Below are positions 24,630 to 33,717 of a stretch of DNA of 64,000 bases, piece by piece. Position 1 is the stretch's first letter, and each line of letters opens with the position of its first letter. The position numbers and the translations under genes were made by a program. The DNA is from an uncultured Lentisphaerota bacterium (GTDB lineage: Bacteria; Verrucomicrobiota; Kiritimatiellia; CAIQIC01), in the NCBI GenBank assembly GCA_903896925.1, contig CAITZM010000021.1, positions 1 to 64,000 of the forward strand, read 5' to 3'. Below the pieces are notes generated by a model, which saw only the letters and a program-made list of their open reading frames with translations, made no database searches and had not been told where the DNA came from.

Positions 24630-27600
24630 GGTGTGCCTTGTCTTAGGAGGTATCGTGCCCAGATCTGCCCCGGTTGTTCACGGGCCACCCGCTCAAACCA
24701 GCGCCTGGCTTCACCGGGGTTCTTCTCCGCCAGCGCCAGCAAACCCTTGAGATACGCGGTCTCGGCCGAGCGGTGGCCGAGTCGTTCATTGGGCGTGTTT
24801 TCGCCGCCGAACTTGGCGTAGGCGTCCACGGTCTCAGGCTGTTCCAAAGCGATAATCGCGGACTGGAGCTTTTGTTTCTGATCAGCTGCGCCCTTGGCGT
24901 CGCCCAGTTCCCGGCAGGCGAGCAAGCGATAGTAGTTCATCTCGCCGTTGGCGACACGGCCTTCGACTGCCTTGCGCAACTCCGACTGGGCCTGGTCCGC
25001 AGCGCCGAGCGCGCGGTGCGCCTGCGCCGTGTAGTAATGAATCTTCGGTCCCTGGCCCGCATCGCCGGGGCGGCCGGCCTGGAGATTTTCGGGATAGGTA
25101 TCGGCCTGTTGGAAATCCTGAAGCGCCGACCGGTTCTTCCCGTCGGCCAGTTTGACCAGCCCCCGCAGCAGGCACGCATCCACAAACGGCTGGTGCAGCG
25201 CCGCCGCACCCTCCCACACATGGAAGCGGCGCGCGCCCAGGATGGCCAGCGCCCGGTCGTACTGGCCGCTCTCGTTATACAGATACGCCAGTCGCAACAT
25301 GGTCGGGTCGCTCTTCTCCGCCGTCGCCAGGTGGCTCTCCAGGAAGGCCAGGCGCGACGCGGCAGTACGGTTCAGCTTCTCGAACAGCTTGTCCAACTCC
25401 AGCACGCACGCGACGTTCCGCGGGTCGGCCTTGATGGCGGACTCGTAGCGGGCCACGGCGGTCGCGCGCTTCTCCGGCATCCGCCCGTAGGCGAAGCCGA
25501 GGTTGCGCAGAGCCAGGCCGTGCGACGGCTTGAGCGCGACGGCTTGCTCCCACGCCGCGATGCCGCGCTCGCGCTGCTCCAAGTAGTAACAGAGGTTGCC
25601 AAGGTAGTACCACGTGTTGGCGTCGGACGGGCACAGCTCGGTCGCGGCAGCCAGCATCTTCAGTTCTTCGTGCCGGAACGGGAAGCAGTAGTCGGTCGGC
25701 AGCGCCGCGGCCTGACCGAACAGCGTGCGCGCCTCGTTGGTCCTGCCGGCTTGGAGGTTGAAGTAGCCGGCATAGTATTTCACCAGCGGGCTGGCGAAAC
25801 CTTCGGCCTGCGACAGGAGCGCGAGCACCTCGTCCAGCGCGCCGATGTTGCCGTAATCGGTGACCACTTCCAGCAGCTCCTGCAACTTGTCGCCGCACGG
25901 GCGCGCCGCCGTCGCAAACACCGACTGGCCCTGGCCCTTGAGAAAACAGCGCTCCGCAACCGACCAGACGTCGAGCGGATCGAGCTCGACCGCTTTGTCG
26001 AGCGCGACTTCGGCGGCCTTCTTCTGGCCGAGCTGGCGCAGAATATAGGCTTTCAACGTGTGCGCCTTGCTGGAGCGCGCCGCCACATCCAAGGCGCTGT
26101 TGATCAAATCCAGGGCGCGCGGGTAGTCGTGCTTCAGGCCGGCGAGCTTCGCCAGCTCGATGTAGGCCGCGCGCTGGAAGCTGTCGCGCCAGACCGCCTT
26201 CCACAACTGATCCTCGGCTTCCTTGAGTTTGCCCTGTTCCACCAGGACGACGCCGAGGTAGTAATGCGGCTCGGCGTCTTTGGCCCGGGTGTGGTTGCGC
26301 GTCGTGCGCTCCACCGCGCGGCGCAGATGCGTCTCGGCATCGGCGAATTTCGCCTGCCGGGCCAGCCGGATACCGACGACGGTATTCACGCGGAGGTCCA
26401 GCGGGTCGCGCCGCAAGGCTTCCTCGTAGTACGGAGCGGGATCCACGAGGCCATTGTGGAACTGCTCCAGCCGCTGGCCGACCAGGTAGAGTTCCTCCAC
26501 CGTTTTGTATGCGGCGGGCGGCTGCGGATTCTCGACGGTCTCCGGCAGCGGCTTTTCCTCGATGGCAGCCGGCGTATAGCGGACCAGTTCGCGTCCGTCG
26601 GGATCGAACAGGATGCCGGTGAGCTCGGCATCCTTGACGGCCGGTGCGACGGGTATCTCCTTCACATACGGCGTGTTCGGATCGATATCGATGACCTCGG
26701 AGAACGTCGTCGCGCCGTGGTGCAACACCACCTTGGCGTGCTTGAGCTTGGCGGTCGCGTTGAAGCCGAGGAAGACTTTGTCCGGCGCGCGCCGTTCGAG
26801 GTTGATGGCCGCGTCGAGCGTCGCGCATTTCACGCCGCCGATCTGCTTGATCGGGTACCAGTATTGCTTGCAGGAGCGGGTCTCGTAGGGCGAAATCCAG
26901 CTGTAGTCCGGCTGGTTGTCGGAATAGGCGCCGACCATCAGCTCCAGATACGGCCCGTCGTGATCGGTGAGCACCTTGTCCCAGACGAAACCGCCGGGAT
27001 TGTTGCCCCACAGGAAGAATTTCTTACCGCAGACGATCTGGTGGTTGGCCACGTGCGCCGTGCCCAGCTCGCGCGCGTGATCGTAGCCCGCGAGAAAGTC
27101 GTTGTCCGGATCAACCGCGAAAATGGAGCGGTGGTCGGAGGTGAAATTCTTCCACCAGCTCAGGTCGGCTGTCTCTTCGATGGCGACATTCGGACGCCCC
27201 ATGGGGAAGCGTGTGAAGTAGTTCTTGTGGTGGTCCATCCCCACCCGGCACGAGGGCGGGAACAGCACCTGATAGTTCGTTCCGCAATGCACCGACACGT
27301 TCGCCCAATACAGCATGGATTCGAGGTAGGGTTGCCGGTTCATGAACCGGCAGTCGGCCTCCAGATAAGAGCGGCCCGCTTTCATGCTCAGCCCGATGGA
27401 CCATTTCATCCGGTGGCGCAGTTCCGTCTCGCCGATCCAGATGGTCTTGCTGCCGTCCGCGTTGGCGGTGGTCGTGTAATTCACCGGCATAAACGTCGTG
27501 GCGCGGTGGTGGTGCGGGAAATTCCATTCCACCCCGCCCGAGGTCCACGCGCCCAGCATCCCGATCAGCGCGGGCTTGATCACCGATTGCCGGTAAAAGA

Positions 27601-27934
27601 TTTCGAACCCCGTCGCCTTGTCCGTGAGGTTGAACAGCCGCCCGCCGATCTCCGGCAGGACCGACATCTCCAGGTACTCGTTTTCCAGCCGGAGCGCGGT
27701 GTAGGTCTTGTCCACCTTCTCGTCGTGCAGCACATCCTGCAACGGATAGGGGTACACCCGGCCTTGCGCACCCTGATAGACGCGGCCCGTGTAGAAGACC
27801 GGATTCTTGTCGCACGGCCCCGGCGGATAGGTCGGCAGCGTGATGTTGGTTTCCTCGACCTTCACGCCCGCCGAAGACCAGGCCGTGGCACAAAGGAACG
27901 TCAAAGCCATCCAGCTTTTTGCGCGCATGTTCAT
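24626..27934 (-). CDS. Secreted DUF5107 protein with TPR repeats
   Basis: A 1102-aa protein starting at ATG 27934 behind AAGGAG, with a signal peptide (WMALTFLCATAWSSAG). Residues 25-340 form a DUF5107 domain, a galactose-mutarotase-like beta-sandwich: YTALRLENEYLEMSVLPEIGGRLF, GGVEWNFPHHHRATTF and PYLELMVGAYSDNQPDY. A further beta domain follows. From about 480 to the end there are TPR helices (for example PLDLRVNTVVGIRLARQAKF, EPHYYLGVVLVEQGKLKEAE, NTWYYLGNLCYYLEQRERGI). This domain pair recurs in carbohydrate clusters of several phyla, and its reaction is unknown. It is translationally coupled to DUF6259 and 17 bp from the SGNH gene. Confidence 0.92.
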   Translation of the reverse strand: MNMRAKSWMALTFLCATAWSSAGVKVEETNITLPTYPPGPCDKNPVFYTGRVYQGAQGRVYPYPLQDVLHDEKVDKTYTALRLENEYLEMSVLPEIGGRLFNLTDKATGFEIFYRQSVIKPALIGMLGAWTSGGVEWNFPHHHRATTFMPVNYTTTANADGSKTIWIGETELRHRMKWSIGLSMKAGRSYLEADCRFMNRQPYLESMLYWANVSVHCGTNYQVLFPPSCRVGMDHHKNYFTRFPMGRPNVAIEETADLSWWKNFTSDHRSIFAVDPDNDFLAGYDHARELGTAHVANHQIVCGKKFFLWGNNPGGFVWDKVLTDHDGPYLELMVGAYSDNQPDYSWISPYETRSCKQYWYPIKQIGGVKCATLDAAINLERRAPDKVFLGFNATAKLKHAKVVLHHGATTFSEVIDIDPNTPYVKEIPVAPAVKDAELTGILFDPDGRELVRYTPAAIEEKPLPETVENPQPPAAYKTVEELYLVGQRLEQFHNGLVDPAPYYEEALRRDPLDLRVNTVVGIRLARQAKFADAETHLRRAVERTTRNHTRAKDAEPHYYLGVVLVEQGKLKEAEDQLWKAVWRDSFQRAAYIELAKLAGLKHDYPRALDLINSALDVAARSSKAHTLKAYILRQLGQKKAAEVALDKAVELDPLDVWSVAERCFLKGQGQSVFATAARPCGDKLQELLEVVTDYGNIGALDEVLALLSQAEGFASPLVKYYAGYFNLQAGRTNEARTLFGQAAALPTDYCFPFRHEELKMLAAATELCPSDANTWYYLGNLCYYLEQRERGIAAWEQAVALKPSHGLALRNLGFAYGRMPEKRATAVARYESAIKADPRNVACVLELDKLFEKLNRTAASRLAFLESHLATAEKSDPTMLRLAYLYNESGQYDRALAILGARRFHVWEGAAALHQPFVDACLLRGLVKLADGKNRSALQDFQQADTYPENLQAGRPGDAGQGPKIHYYTAQAHRALGAADQAQSELRKAVEGRVANGEMNYYRLLACRELGDAKGAADQKQKLQSAIIALEQPETVDAYAKFGGENTPNERLGHRSAETAYLKGLLALAEKNPGEARRWFERVAREQPGQIWARYLLRQGTP

Positions 27935-27951
27935 GAGCAGCTCCTTTTCTT

Positions 27952-29556
27952 TTATGGATGAGACAAGATGGTGTCGCACTTTTCCTGCAGTGCGCCGGCG
28001 ATCAGTTGGTAGGCATCGCCCGACCAATGGTACTGGTCGCCGGCGGCGAGATGGAGGCGATCCTTCAGCAGGGCGTAGAGATCGACAACATCCACGCCCT
28101 CTTCCTTCATGACTTTTTCCGCGAGGGTGTTGATGCGGATGACGATCGGATTCAAGTCGCCGAAGCTGGTGACGGGCTTGCCCTTCGCGGTGTGCGGCGT
28201 GGTGGCGGCCCAGATCAGTTTCGCTTTGGGCGCGCCTTGGCGGAAAGCGCGGACCATGTTGCGCAGCACGGCTTCGATCTGCGCGTCGGTGGCCTTGTCG
28301 GGCGACCAGCTCAACGAGTGCAGCCCGTTGTTGAAGATGATGACGTCGAACGGCGCGACGCCCGCCGCCGCGACAAACGCGTTCGTCTGGAAACCGCCGA
28401 CGCTGCCGACGAAATGGACCCAGTGATAGCAGTAGGCCTTGTCCTTCATGAGCGCGGTGAAGCGGTCGCCGTAGCCCATGGAAATGGAATCGCCGTAATA
28501 GAGGATGCGCGGCAGCGGCTTTTCGATTTTTCCCGGCATGCGCACCAGCCAGCCGTTGCCGCCGACGTAGCCGTTCTTCTGCGTGTCCGCCGACTCGCCC
28601 GGCTGGTAGTACTTGTAGTCGGGCCCAAACACCTTGAGGCCGAGGATTTCGTAGTTCGCGATCGGCTTCCCATCCTTGCGGTGCGCTGTGCGCCCGACCC
28701 AGATCGGCGATAGGTTCGGCGTGATGCGCAGCAAATACGTCGGGCCAGGCGACTTGTTTTGATACACCGCGACAGTGCCATCGCGCACGGCGAAGACGAA
28801 CTGCCACACCTGGTTCGTCGAGGCCCGAAAACTGTTCCGCCCATATCCGATGCCGTTGATCACCGTGTTCAACGGACTGCCGACCGCCGAAAAGTTGAGC
28901 GCATCAACGGCGAACCCGGTGTCGGAAACGCGTTGATCCAAGAGCTGTAAATGATCGCGCTGCTCGATCGCGTGAAAGCGAATCTCCATCGCGATCGTGA
29001 AGCACGAGGGATCCGGTATCGCGCTGTTCGGAATGGCGAACGCGCTGTTGCCATCCATCTGGACGCGTCCGTCCACGCGCTCGATCTTACCCGTCGTGGC
29101 GGCGAAGGCATCCTTCGCCAGATCCCAAACCGGCACCGGCTCCTTGGCCGCTGCCGCACCGCTTTCCAGCCGAGTCTGCGAGACGGGCAGCTCTGCTGCC
29201 AACGCTTGGAAAAACAGCAGCGCCAACGTTCCAATAATCCTGAAAACCGAAGTTGAAGTGGCACCAGCGCAGGAAATACGCGGCGCCCCACGTGTTGAAA
29301 TTAAGCGCGGTCCTGACTCCTGGTTCGCATGGTGTATGGGTCCACGTTCACTAGCTGGGAGGGGCGGTGTCCTCACCGCCCCGCAAAATGGAACCGCCAT
29401 GCTAGGATCATGGAACCCTATGCAAGGACCATGCCTGACGGTTCCTCTGCAGCGGCAGGAATGCCGCCGCTCCCCGCCAGCCGGAAGCTCTTGTCCAACT
29501 TCGGTTTTCAGCATGATCGGAAAACTTCGGCGCATCACAGAGTTCATCTGTTTCAT
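27952..29556 (-). CDS. SGNH hydrolase with a repeat element inserted in its signal peptide
   Basis: A 534-aa frame. A LamG-like domain (about 150-320: CFTIAMEIRFHA, VWQFVFAVRDGTVAVYQNK) precedes an SGNH hydrolase domain with YYGDSISMGYGD (Ser), IIFNNGLHSLSW (Asn) and GDQYHWSGDAYQ (Asp-x-x-His). It probably removes ester groups from glycans. ATG 29556 has an excellent GGTGGAGAA site. From there the product reads MKQMNSVMRRSFPIM, then about 93 residues encoded by an inserted element, then IIGTLALLFFQALAAE, the real hydrophobic core. Without the insert the signal peptide would be typical. With it, secretion is probably impaired unless translation starts internally. Confidence 0.85.
   Translation of the reverse strand: MKQMNSVMRRSFPIMLKTEVGQELPAGGERRHSCRCRGTVRHGPCIGFHDPSMAVPFCGAVRTPPLPASERGPIHHANQESGPRLISTRGAPRISCAGATSTSVFRIIGTLALLFFQALAAELPVSQTRLESGAAAAKEPVPVWDLAKDAFAATTGKIERVDGRVQMDGNSAFAIPNSAIPDPSCFTIAMEIRFHAIEQRDHLQLLDQRVSDTGFAVDALNFSAVGSPLNTVINGIGYGRNSFRASTNQVWQFVFAVRDGTVAVYQNKSPGPTYLLRITPNLSPIWVGRTAHRKDGKPIANYEILGLKVFGPDYKYYQPGESADTQKNGYVGGNGWLVRMPGKIEKPLPRILYYGDSISMGYGDRFTALMKDKAYCYHWVHFVGSVGGFQTNAFVAAAGVAPFDVIIFNNGLHSLSWSPDKATDAQIEAVLRNMVRAFRQGAPKAKLIWAATTPHTAKGKPVTSFGDLNPIVIRINTLAEKVMKEEGVDVVDLYALLKDRLHLAAGDQYHWSGDAYQLIAGALQEKCDTILSHP
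29163..29238. repeat. Signal-peptide repeat cassette with palindromes
   Basis: Positions 29163-29220 match 13271-13328 with only three C/T differences, encoding LPVSxTRLE and FFQALAAE in both genes. It includes the palindrome half CCAACGCTTGGAAAAA (29199-29214). Thirty bp further begins TTCCAATAATC (29229), the left half of a second palindrome, which is split by the element at 29240-29511. Confidence 0.8.
29240..29511. mobile_element. 272-bp element with 16-bp terminal inverted repeats
   Basis: Perfect 16-bp ends CTGAAAACCGAAGTTG (29240-29255) and CAACTTCGGTTTTCAG (29496-29511). The flanks AATAATC and CATGATC look like a degenerate 7-bp target duplication. The element is non-coding in itself and carries the hairpins GGGGCGGTG-TCCT-CACCGCCCC (29361-29382) and GCGGCA-GGAA-TGCCGC (29452-29467). 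Removing it with one flank copy restores TTCCAATAATCGGAAAA, a member of the palindrome family. 272 plus 7 equals 279, so the host frame is preserved. It is MITE-like or a compound REP; no transposase is seen. Confidence 0.75.
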
Positions 29557-29589
29557 ATTTTCTTCTCCACCGCCTTTAGCCGACGAATC

Positions 29590-32265
29590 TCAAAACACTT
29601 TCCCTTTGTATTTCTCCAGCCAGGTTGCGAGCGGCTGCTCAACCGCGCCCTGCCTGCCGGTGAACACGGCCTTGCGCTTCGCCTCGGGGAGAGCCTTGGC
29701 GACGTCCGCGCCCTCGGCGTCCAACAGGATCGCAAAATCGGCGTCACCGATCACGCCCTGCACGTTCTCCGAGCCCTGCTTTCCGCTGCCCAGCACACCG
29801 ATGGAACCCGGCTTCACCTGCCACTCCGCGGCGTGGCTGCGCACCGACTGCAACGCGCGCTTCAGGGAGGCGGCGCTGCCCACGACGAACACATGGACGT
29901 CCTGCGCGTTCAGCCATTTCACGAGGCCGCTGATGTCCTCGCCCTTGGCGGCGCACAGCAGCACGGCTGGCGCAGGCTGCTGGGTGCCGGGCAGAAGGTG
30001 CTTGGCCATCTGGAGGGTTTCGGCTTGGGCGGTGCGCTTACCTTTGGCGGCCGAAGCCGCTTTCGCCTTCTTGCTTTCCCGCGCCGGCACGAACGAGAGC
30101 ACGGTCCGGTCGGCGATGGCCGCCGGTCCGTCGTAGACCGGCAGCGCTTTGAACGTCACCGTGTCGCCAGCGACCTTCATTTGCTCCGGCGGGATTTCGT
30201 ACACGTTGCCGGTGATCAGGTCCACCCACACCGGCTGGCGGAACTGACCTTTCTTGATCGTGACATCCACCATCTCTTCGTCCGACAGGTTGGACGGAAT
30301 CTCCGTGCCGTCCCACAACGTCAGCACATCCAACTGGCTCTTCTTGTCGCGGAACGCGAACCAGGTCAGCGCCTTCTCCGTCCCGGTGACCGTCAGCGCA
30401 TAGTCCGGCACACGCTCCAGCGTATCGTTGAAAACCGACACGACGTTTTGCACGACGTAGTAGGCGGTCTTCACCCTGATGATCGCATTGTCCGGACTGG
30501 TCTTCAGCAGCCCGTACCGCGAGATGAAGTCGCGGTGATAGCTCAAATCCGTGATGGTGAACACGGAAGACTCGATGCCGTGGCCGAGGTCGCACAGCAT
30601 CCGCCGCGCGTTCCACTTGGCGTGGGAATACTCGGTCCAGTCGATCCCGGAGAGCGCGTACTGCACCTCCTCGGAGGCGCAGCCGGCCTCGCCCTGCCAC
30701 GGTTTGATTTGCGGCGCGACTTTCGCCAGCATCGCCGTGAATTCCTTCATCGCCTCGTTCAGCCGGTCGGGATTGCCGCTGTAGCCGTGATAGATGGCCC
30801 AGTGGAAGAGGTCGAGCTTGCCCTGCGCCTTGATCATTTCCAGCATCTTCTCGATCCTGTCGACAGACAAGCCCGCCAGCACGAACGCGCCGATCTTCGC
30901 CTGCGGGTCCACGCGCTTGATGATTTCCGCCGTGCGGATGTTGTTGTCGACGATCTTCTCCAGCGTGTTGCTCTTGTTCAGGTTGGGCTCGTTATACATC
31001 ATCCATTCCTGCACGCCCTTGGGTGCATAGTGGCGCGCCATCGCCTCGACCCACTTGTCCCAAGCCGCCATGGTCTCCGCGCCCGCCGGCAGTTGCCCAC
31101 CCGGCCCCGTCGCGCCGTTGGGTTCATACAGATGGTTGTTGTAGGAAGTCTCCAGGCAGACTGCCAGGCCTCGTTCGTGAGCGTCGTCCACGATGTGATC
31201 CAGCCACGCGAAGTCATAGACGCCCTTCTGCTTTTCGGTCCGGTTCCAGCCGCCCTGCAGCCGGATCCGTTTGATGCCCAGCGGTTGGAGATAGGTTTTG
31301 TATACGTCCCAATCGGCGAGGTCGCGGTCAAGCGTCTCGCAGCCCAGCGACCACATCGAGGTGCCGATTTCGTCTACGCTCTTGGGCTTCAACGTGCCCA
31401 GCTTTTTCCAGTCGAGTTTAAGAGCGGACTGCACACGGGTCGGCGTCTGGTCCAGCATCGCCACCACCGGCGCGCGCGGCTTCAGCTCGGAGAAGAACCG
31501 GGTGGTGCGGAGGAATTGTTCCGGATGGAGCACCGCGCCGGTCAAGCGAACCTCATCGAGCCAGCCATCCAGCCCGCGCCCGAGCACCAGCGGGCAGCCG
31601 TCATAGACCAGCGGCCCCTTGGTCGTACCGCCGCCACACCGGACGTGGTCCACATAGATGGCCGCTGCCAGCGTCGCGCGGTCGAACGTCAGCGCCACAT
31701 GGTGCCACGCGCCATCGGTCACGCTCCCGCTGGAGCCCATGGTTTGATTGAAGCCCTCGCCGCTCTTCGAATCCGCGCCGGGCTGCGTATCGAACCGCGC
31801 GCGGATGCAGCCCTGCGGGTCAATCGAGAGCGACCAGCTCGCGCCCGTCTGCCCGTTGCGCCGCTTGCTCGCGAGCAGCGCGTGCCGCGCCATCTGCTTG
31901 CCCATCTTGACGAACGCCTCGACCGTGAACTCCGCCGGCTGCGTCTGCGCCTCCGCCCCGGAAACCACCACCTCGCCACCCAGGGGGCTGCCCACCCCGG
32001 TCACGCCATCATGGGCAAAGCGTAGCCCACTCTTGTTCGCCGGGTTGGCCGATGAGAACGTCGCGCCATCCCAAATGTTCGTGGCCGGCACATCCGCAGC
32101 GAACACCGGCGGCGTGCCTTTTTCGAACACCCCGGCCTTGCCCGCGAACGCAGGAGCCGCACCGCCGGAGAGGTCGCCGTCGAAATGCCAGCAGACCATC
32201 GGTGCGCCGTGAGCCAGACCTGCCGCCAGGGTCAGCCCCGCCAGGATCATCATGTTCTGCCTCAT
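29590..32265 (-). CDS. Secreted LamG plus clan GH-A glycoside hydrolase
   Basis: An 891-aa protein from ATG 32265 with AAGGAG upstream and a signal peptide (MMILAGLTLAAGLAHGAP). Residues 20-260 form a LamG/ConA-like domain (FTVEAFVKMGKQMARHALLASK, DGAWHHVALTFDRATLAAAIYV). A GH39/GH5-like TIM barrel follows with WSLGCETLDRDLADWD, IRLQGGWNRTE, MMYNEPNLNKS (acid/base Glu) and WQGEAGCASE (nucleophile Glu). After the barrel's beta domain there is a Lys/Ala-rich stretch (about 730-760) and a C-terminal alpha/beta domain. The barrel is a clear paralogue of 40019-41476. Family number uncertain; a beta-glycosidase on a plant or algal glycan is likely. Confidence 0.93.
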   Translation of the reverse strand: MRQNMMILAGLTLAAGLAHGAPMVCWHFDGDLSGGAAPAFAGKAGVFEKGTPPVFAADVPATNIWDGATFSSANPANKSGLRFAHDGVTGVGSPLGGEVVVSGAEAQTQPAEFTVEAFVKMGKQMARHALLASKRRNGQTGASWSLSIDPQGCIRARFDTQPGADSKSGEGFNQTMGSSGSVTDGAWHHVALTFDRATLAAAIYVDHVRCGGGTTKGPLVYDGCPLVLGRGLDGWLDEVRLTGAVLHPEQFLRTTRFFSELKPRAPVVAMLDQTPTRVQSALKLDWKKLGTLKPKSVDEIGTSMWSLGCETLDRDLADWDVYKTYLQPLGIKRIRLQGGWNRTEKQKGVYDFAWLDHIVDDAHERGLAVCLETSYNNHLYEPNGATGPGGQLPAGAETMAAWDKWVEAMARHYAPKGVQEWMMYNEPNLNKSNTLEKIVDNNIRTAEIIKRVDPQAKIGAFVLAGLSVDRIEKMLEMIKAQGKLDLFHWAIYHGYSGNPDRLNEAMKEFTAMLAKVAPQIKPWQGEAGCASEEVQYALSGIDWTEYSHAKWNARRMLCDLGHGIESSVFTITDLSYHRDFISRYGLLKTSPDNAIIRVKTAYYVVQNVVSVFNDTLERVPDYALTVTGTEKALTWFAFRDKKSQLDVLTLWDGTEIPSNLSDEEMVDVTIKKGQFRQPVWVDLITGNVYEIPPEQMKVAGDTVTFKALPVYDGPAAIADRTVLSFVPARESKKAKAASAAKGKRTAQAETLQMAKHLLPGTQQPAPAVLLCAAKGEDISGLVKWLNAQDVHVFVVGSAASLKRALQSVRSHAAEWQVKPGSIGVLGSGKQGSENVQGVIGDADFAILLDAEGADVAKALPEAKRKAVFTGRQGAVEQPLATWLEKYKGKVF

Positions 32266-32276
32266 AGGTTTCTCCT

Positions 32277-33623
32277 TCAGTTTCGTGGTGCGGCCGGCAG
32301 CTTGAGCAGCCCGCAGCGCACCGCGCGCCAATAGAGCGCCTGCGTGTAGTAATGCCCATAGTAAACCACCTTGTCATAGTCCACCTGCGCGATCATCCGC
32401 TTCACCAGCGCGAGTTGTTCCGGGTTCAGCGTTGGCTCCGGCAACAGCAGTTGCACCAGCGCCGCCTCGGCCGGTTCGCGGATCGTACGGTCCTCGGCGA
32501 GGAAGGCCTCGGGCCGCGTGGGCACGCTGTAGGGCCCCGACTTCTTCAGCGGCCACTCCCGCCAATCGAAATGCACTTGATCGGCGGCCGGGGCCTGATA
32601 GTTGAGGCATTTGCCGAAAAACACCTTGGCGCGGTCGGCCACCAACACCATCGCCTCCAGCCATTGCTTTTTCAGGGCGGGATCCTCCTCCAACTGATGG
32701 AGCACCTCCAGGGAGGTCTGTTGCTGCAGGAGCGCGTAGGGCACCTTCGTGGACGCCTCTTTCGACTTCGCGGCCGCCTCGGGACTGTAGCGTCGCACGA
32801 GCTCCTTCCAATGCCGGTCGCCGGTCACATCCGCGCCGATGGCGTAGATCATCGGCAGCCGCGCCACCTCGTGCGCCATGTTCTCCCACATCTTGTCCAC
32901 GATGCCATCGAAGGCGCCGGTGTCCTTCCCGATGGAAAAGTTGTGTTCGGGGACGATGTTGCGTTCCATCCGGGCGCAGATGGCGGCGACGAGCTTCCGG
33001 ATCGCGGCCTGTTCCTCCGGCTGCGCCAGCGGGGAATGGTAGTAGCGCCAGAGACCGTAGACATACCACGTGTATTGGTCGCGGGAGCTTTCCGGATAGT
33101 GCGCCTGCCCATCGCCGGGGCAGAGGCCGCGAGACACGAAGCCCCCGGTCGCGCTGCTCTCGACCAGGGCCTTCAGCCCGGCGAAAACTTTTTGCGCGTA
33201 CGGTCGCAGCGCGGCCTCGTCCGTCGCCGCGAACCGGTCGCAGACCATCGCAAGCATCAGCCCGCCGCTGATCGCGCAATCCTCCATCCCGGTCCCCCAC
33301 CCGGTGGGATTGGGATTCTGCTGCGCGGCCTCCGGCGGCGTCGGCAACCCGGCCAAACGCTTTGCCGGGTCGTAACTGCAGATGTAGTCATAGAAGAGGT
33401 GCGTGCGGTCGTCGTAGAAACGGTCCCACGCCGCCCGCCAGGCGTCCTCCGCCTTCGCGCGCAAGAGGTGCTCGCCGGGAACGCTGACCAGCGGCGGCAC
33501 GTACCCGTGCGGCAGCTTCCCCGAGTCACTGCGCGCGGTGCTTTGGAAGCCGTGATCGGCGGCCGTACCCGCCAGTTGCACGGCGGCCACACACCATCCG
33601 ACCAACCAGACGTTTCTCAGCAT
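32277..33623 (-). CDS. Secreted hypothetical protein, alpha-toroid-like
   Basis: A 448-aa protein from ATG 33623 (GGGAG upstream) with a signal peptide (WLVGWCVAAVQLAGTAAD). It is mostly helical, with repeated aromatic pairs such as RTHLFYDYICSYDP, GTGMEDCAISGGLMLAM, YTWYVYGLWRYYHS and VDKMWENMAHEVARLP. These suggest an (alpha/alpha)6 toroid like that of glycosidases and unsaturated glucuronyl hydrolases. No named family is recognised and the catalytic residues are not clear. It sits between the GH-A and GH106-like genes with gaps of 11 and 94 bp, so it is probably part of the same glycan-degrading operon. Confidence 0.8.
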   Translation of the reverse strand: MLRNVWLVGWCVAAVQLAGTAADHGFQSTARSDSGKLPHGYVPPLVSVPGEHLLRAKAEDAWRAAWDRFYDDRTHLFYDYICSYDPAKRLAGLPTPPEAAQQNPNPTGWGTGMEDCAISGGLMLAMVCDRFAATDEAALRPYAQKVFAGLKALVESSATGGFVSRGLCPGDGQAHYPESSRDQYTWYVYGLWRYYHSPLAQPEEQAAIRKLVAAICARMERNIVPEHNFSIGKDTGAFDGIVDKMWENMAHEVARLPMIYAIGADVTGDRHWKELVRRYSPEAAAKSKEASTKVPYALLQQQTSLEVLHQLEEDPALKKQWLEAMVLVADRAKVFFGKCLNYQAPAADQVHFDWREWPLKKSGPYSVPTRPEAFLAEDRTIREPAEAALVQLLLPEPTLNPEQLALVKRMIAQVDYDKVVYYGHYYTQALYWRAVRCGLLKLPAAPRN

Positions 33624-33717
33624 GACACTCCCACGTTTTTTCCAGCATCTGCCTTCATGACCACCCTCTGCTGGATGGCGCACGCGAGCACGGCGATTTC
33701 CAATCGGGTTCATGGGT

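Noticed and set aside
28000..28807. N-terminal extension of the DUF5107-TPR frame to 28807
   Set aside because: It overlaps the SGNH gene; ATG 27934 has AAGGAG and a signal peptide.
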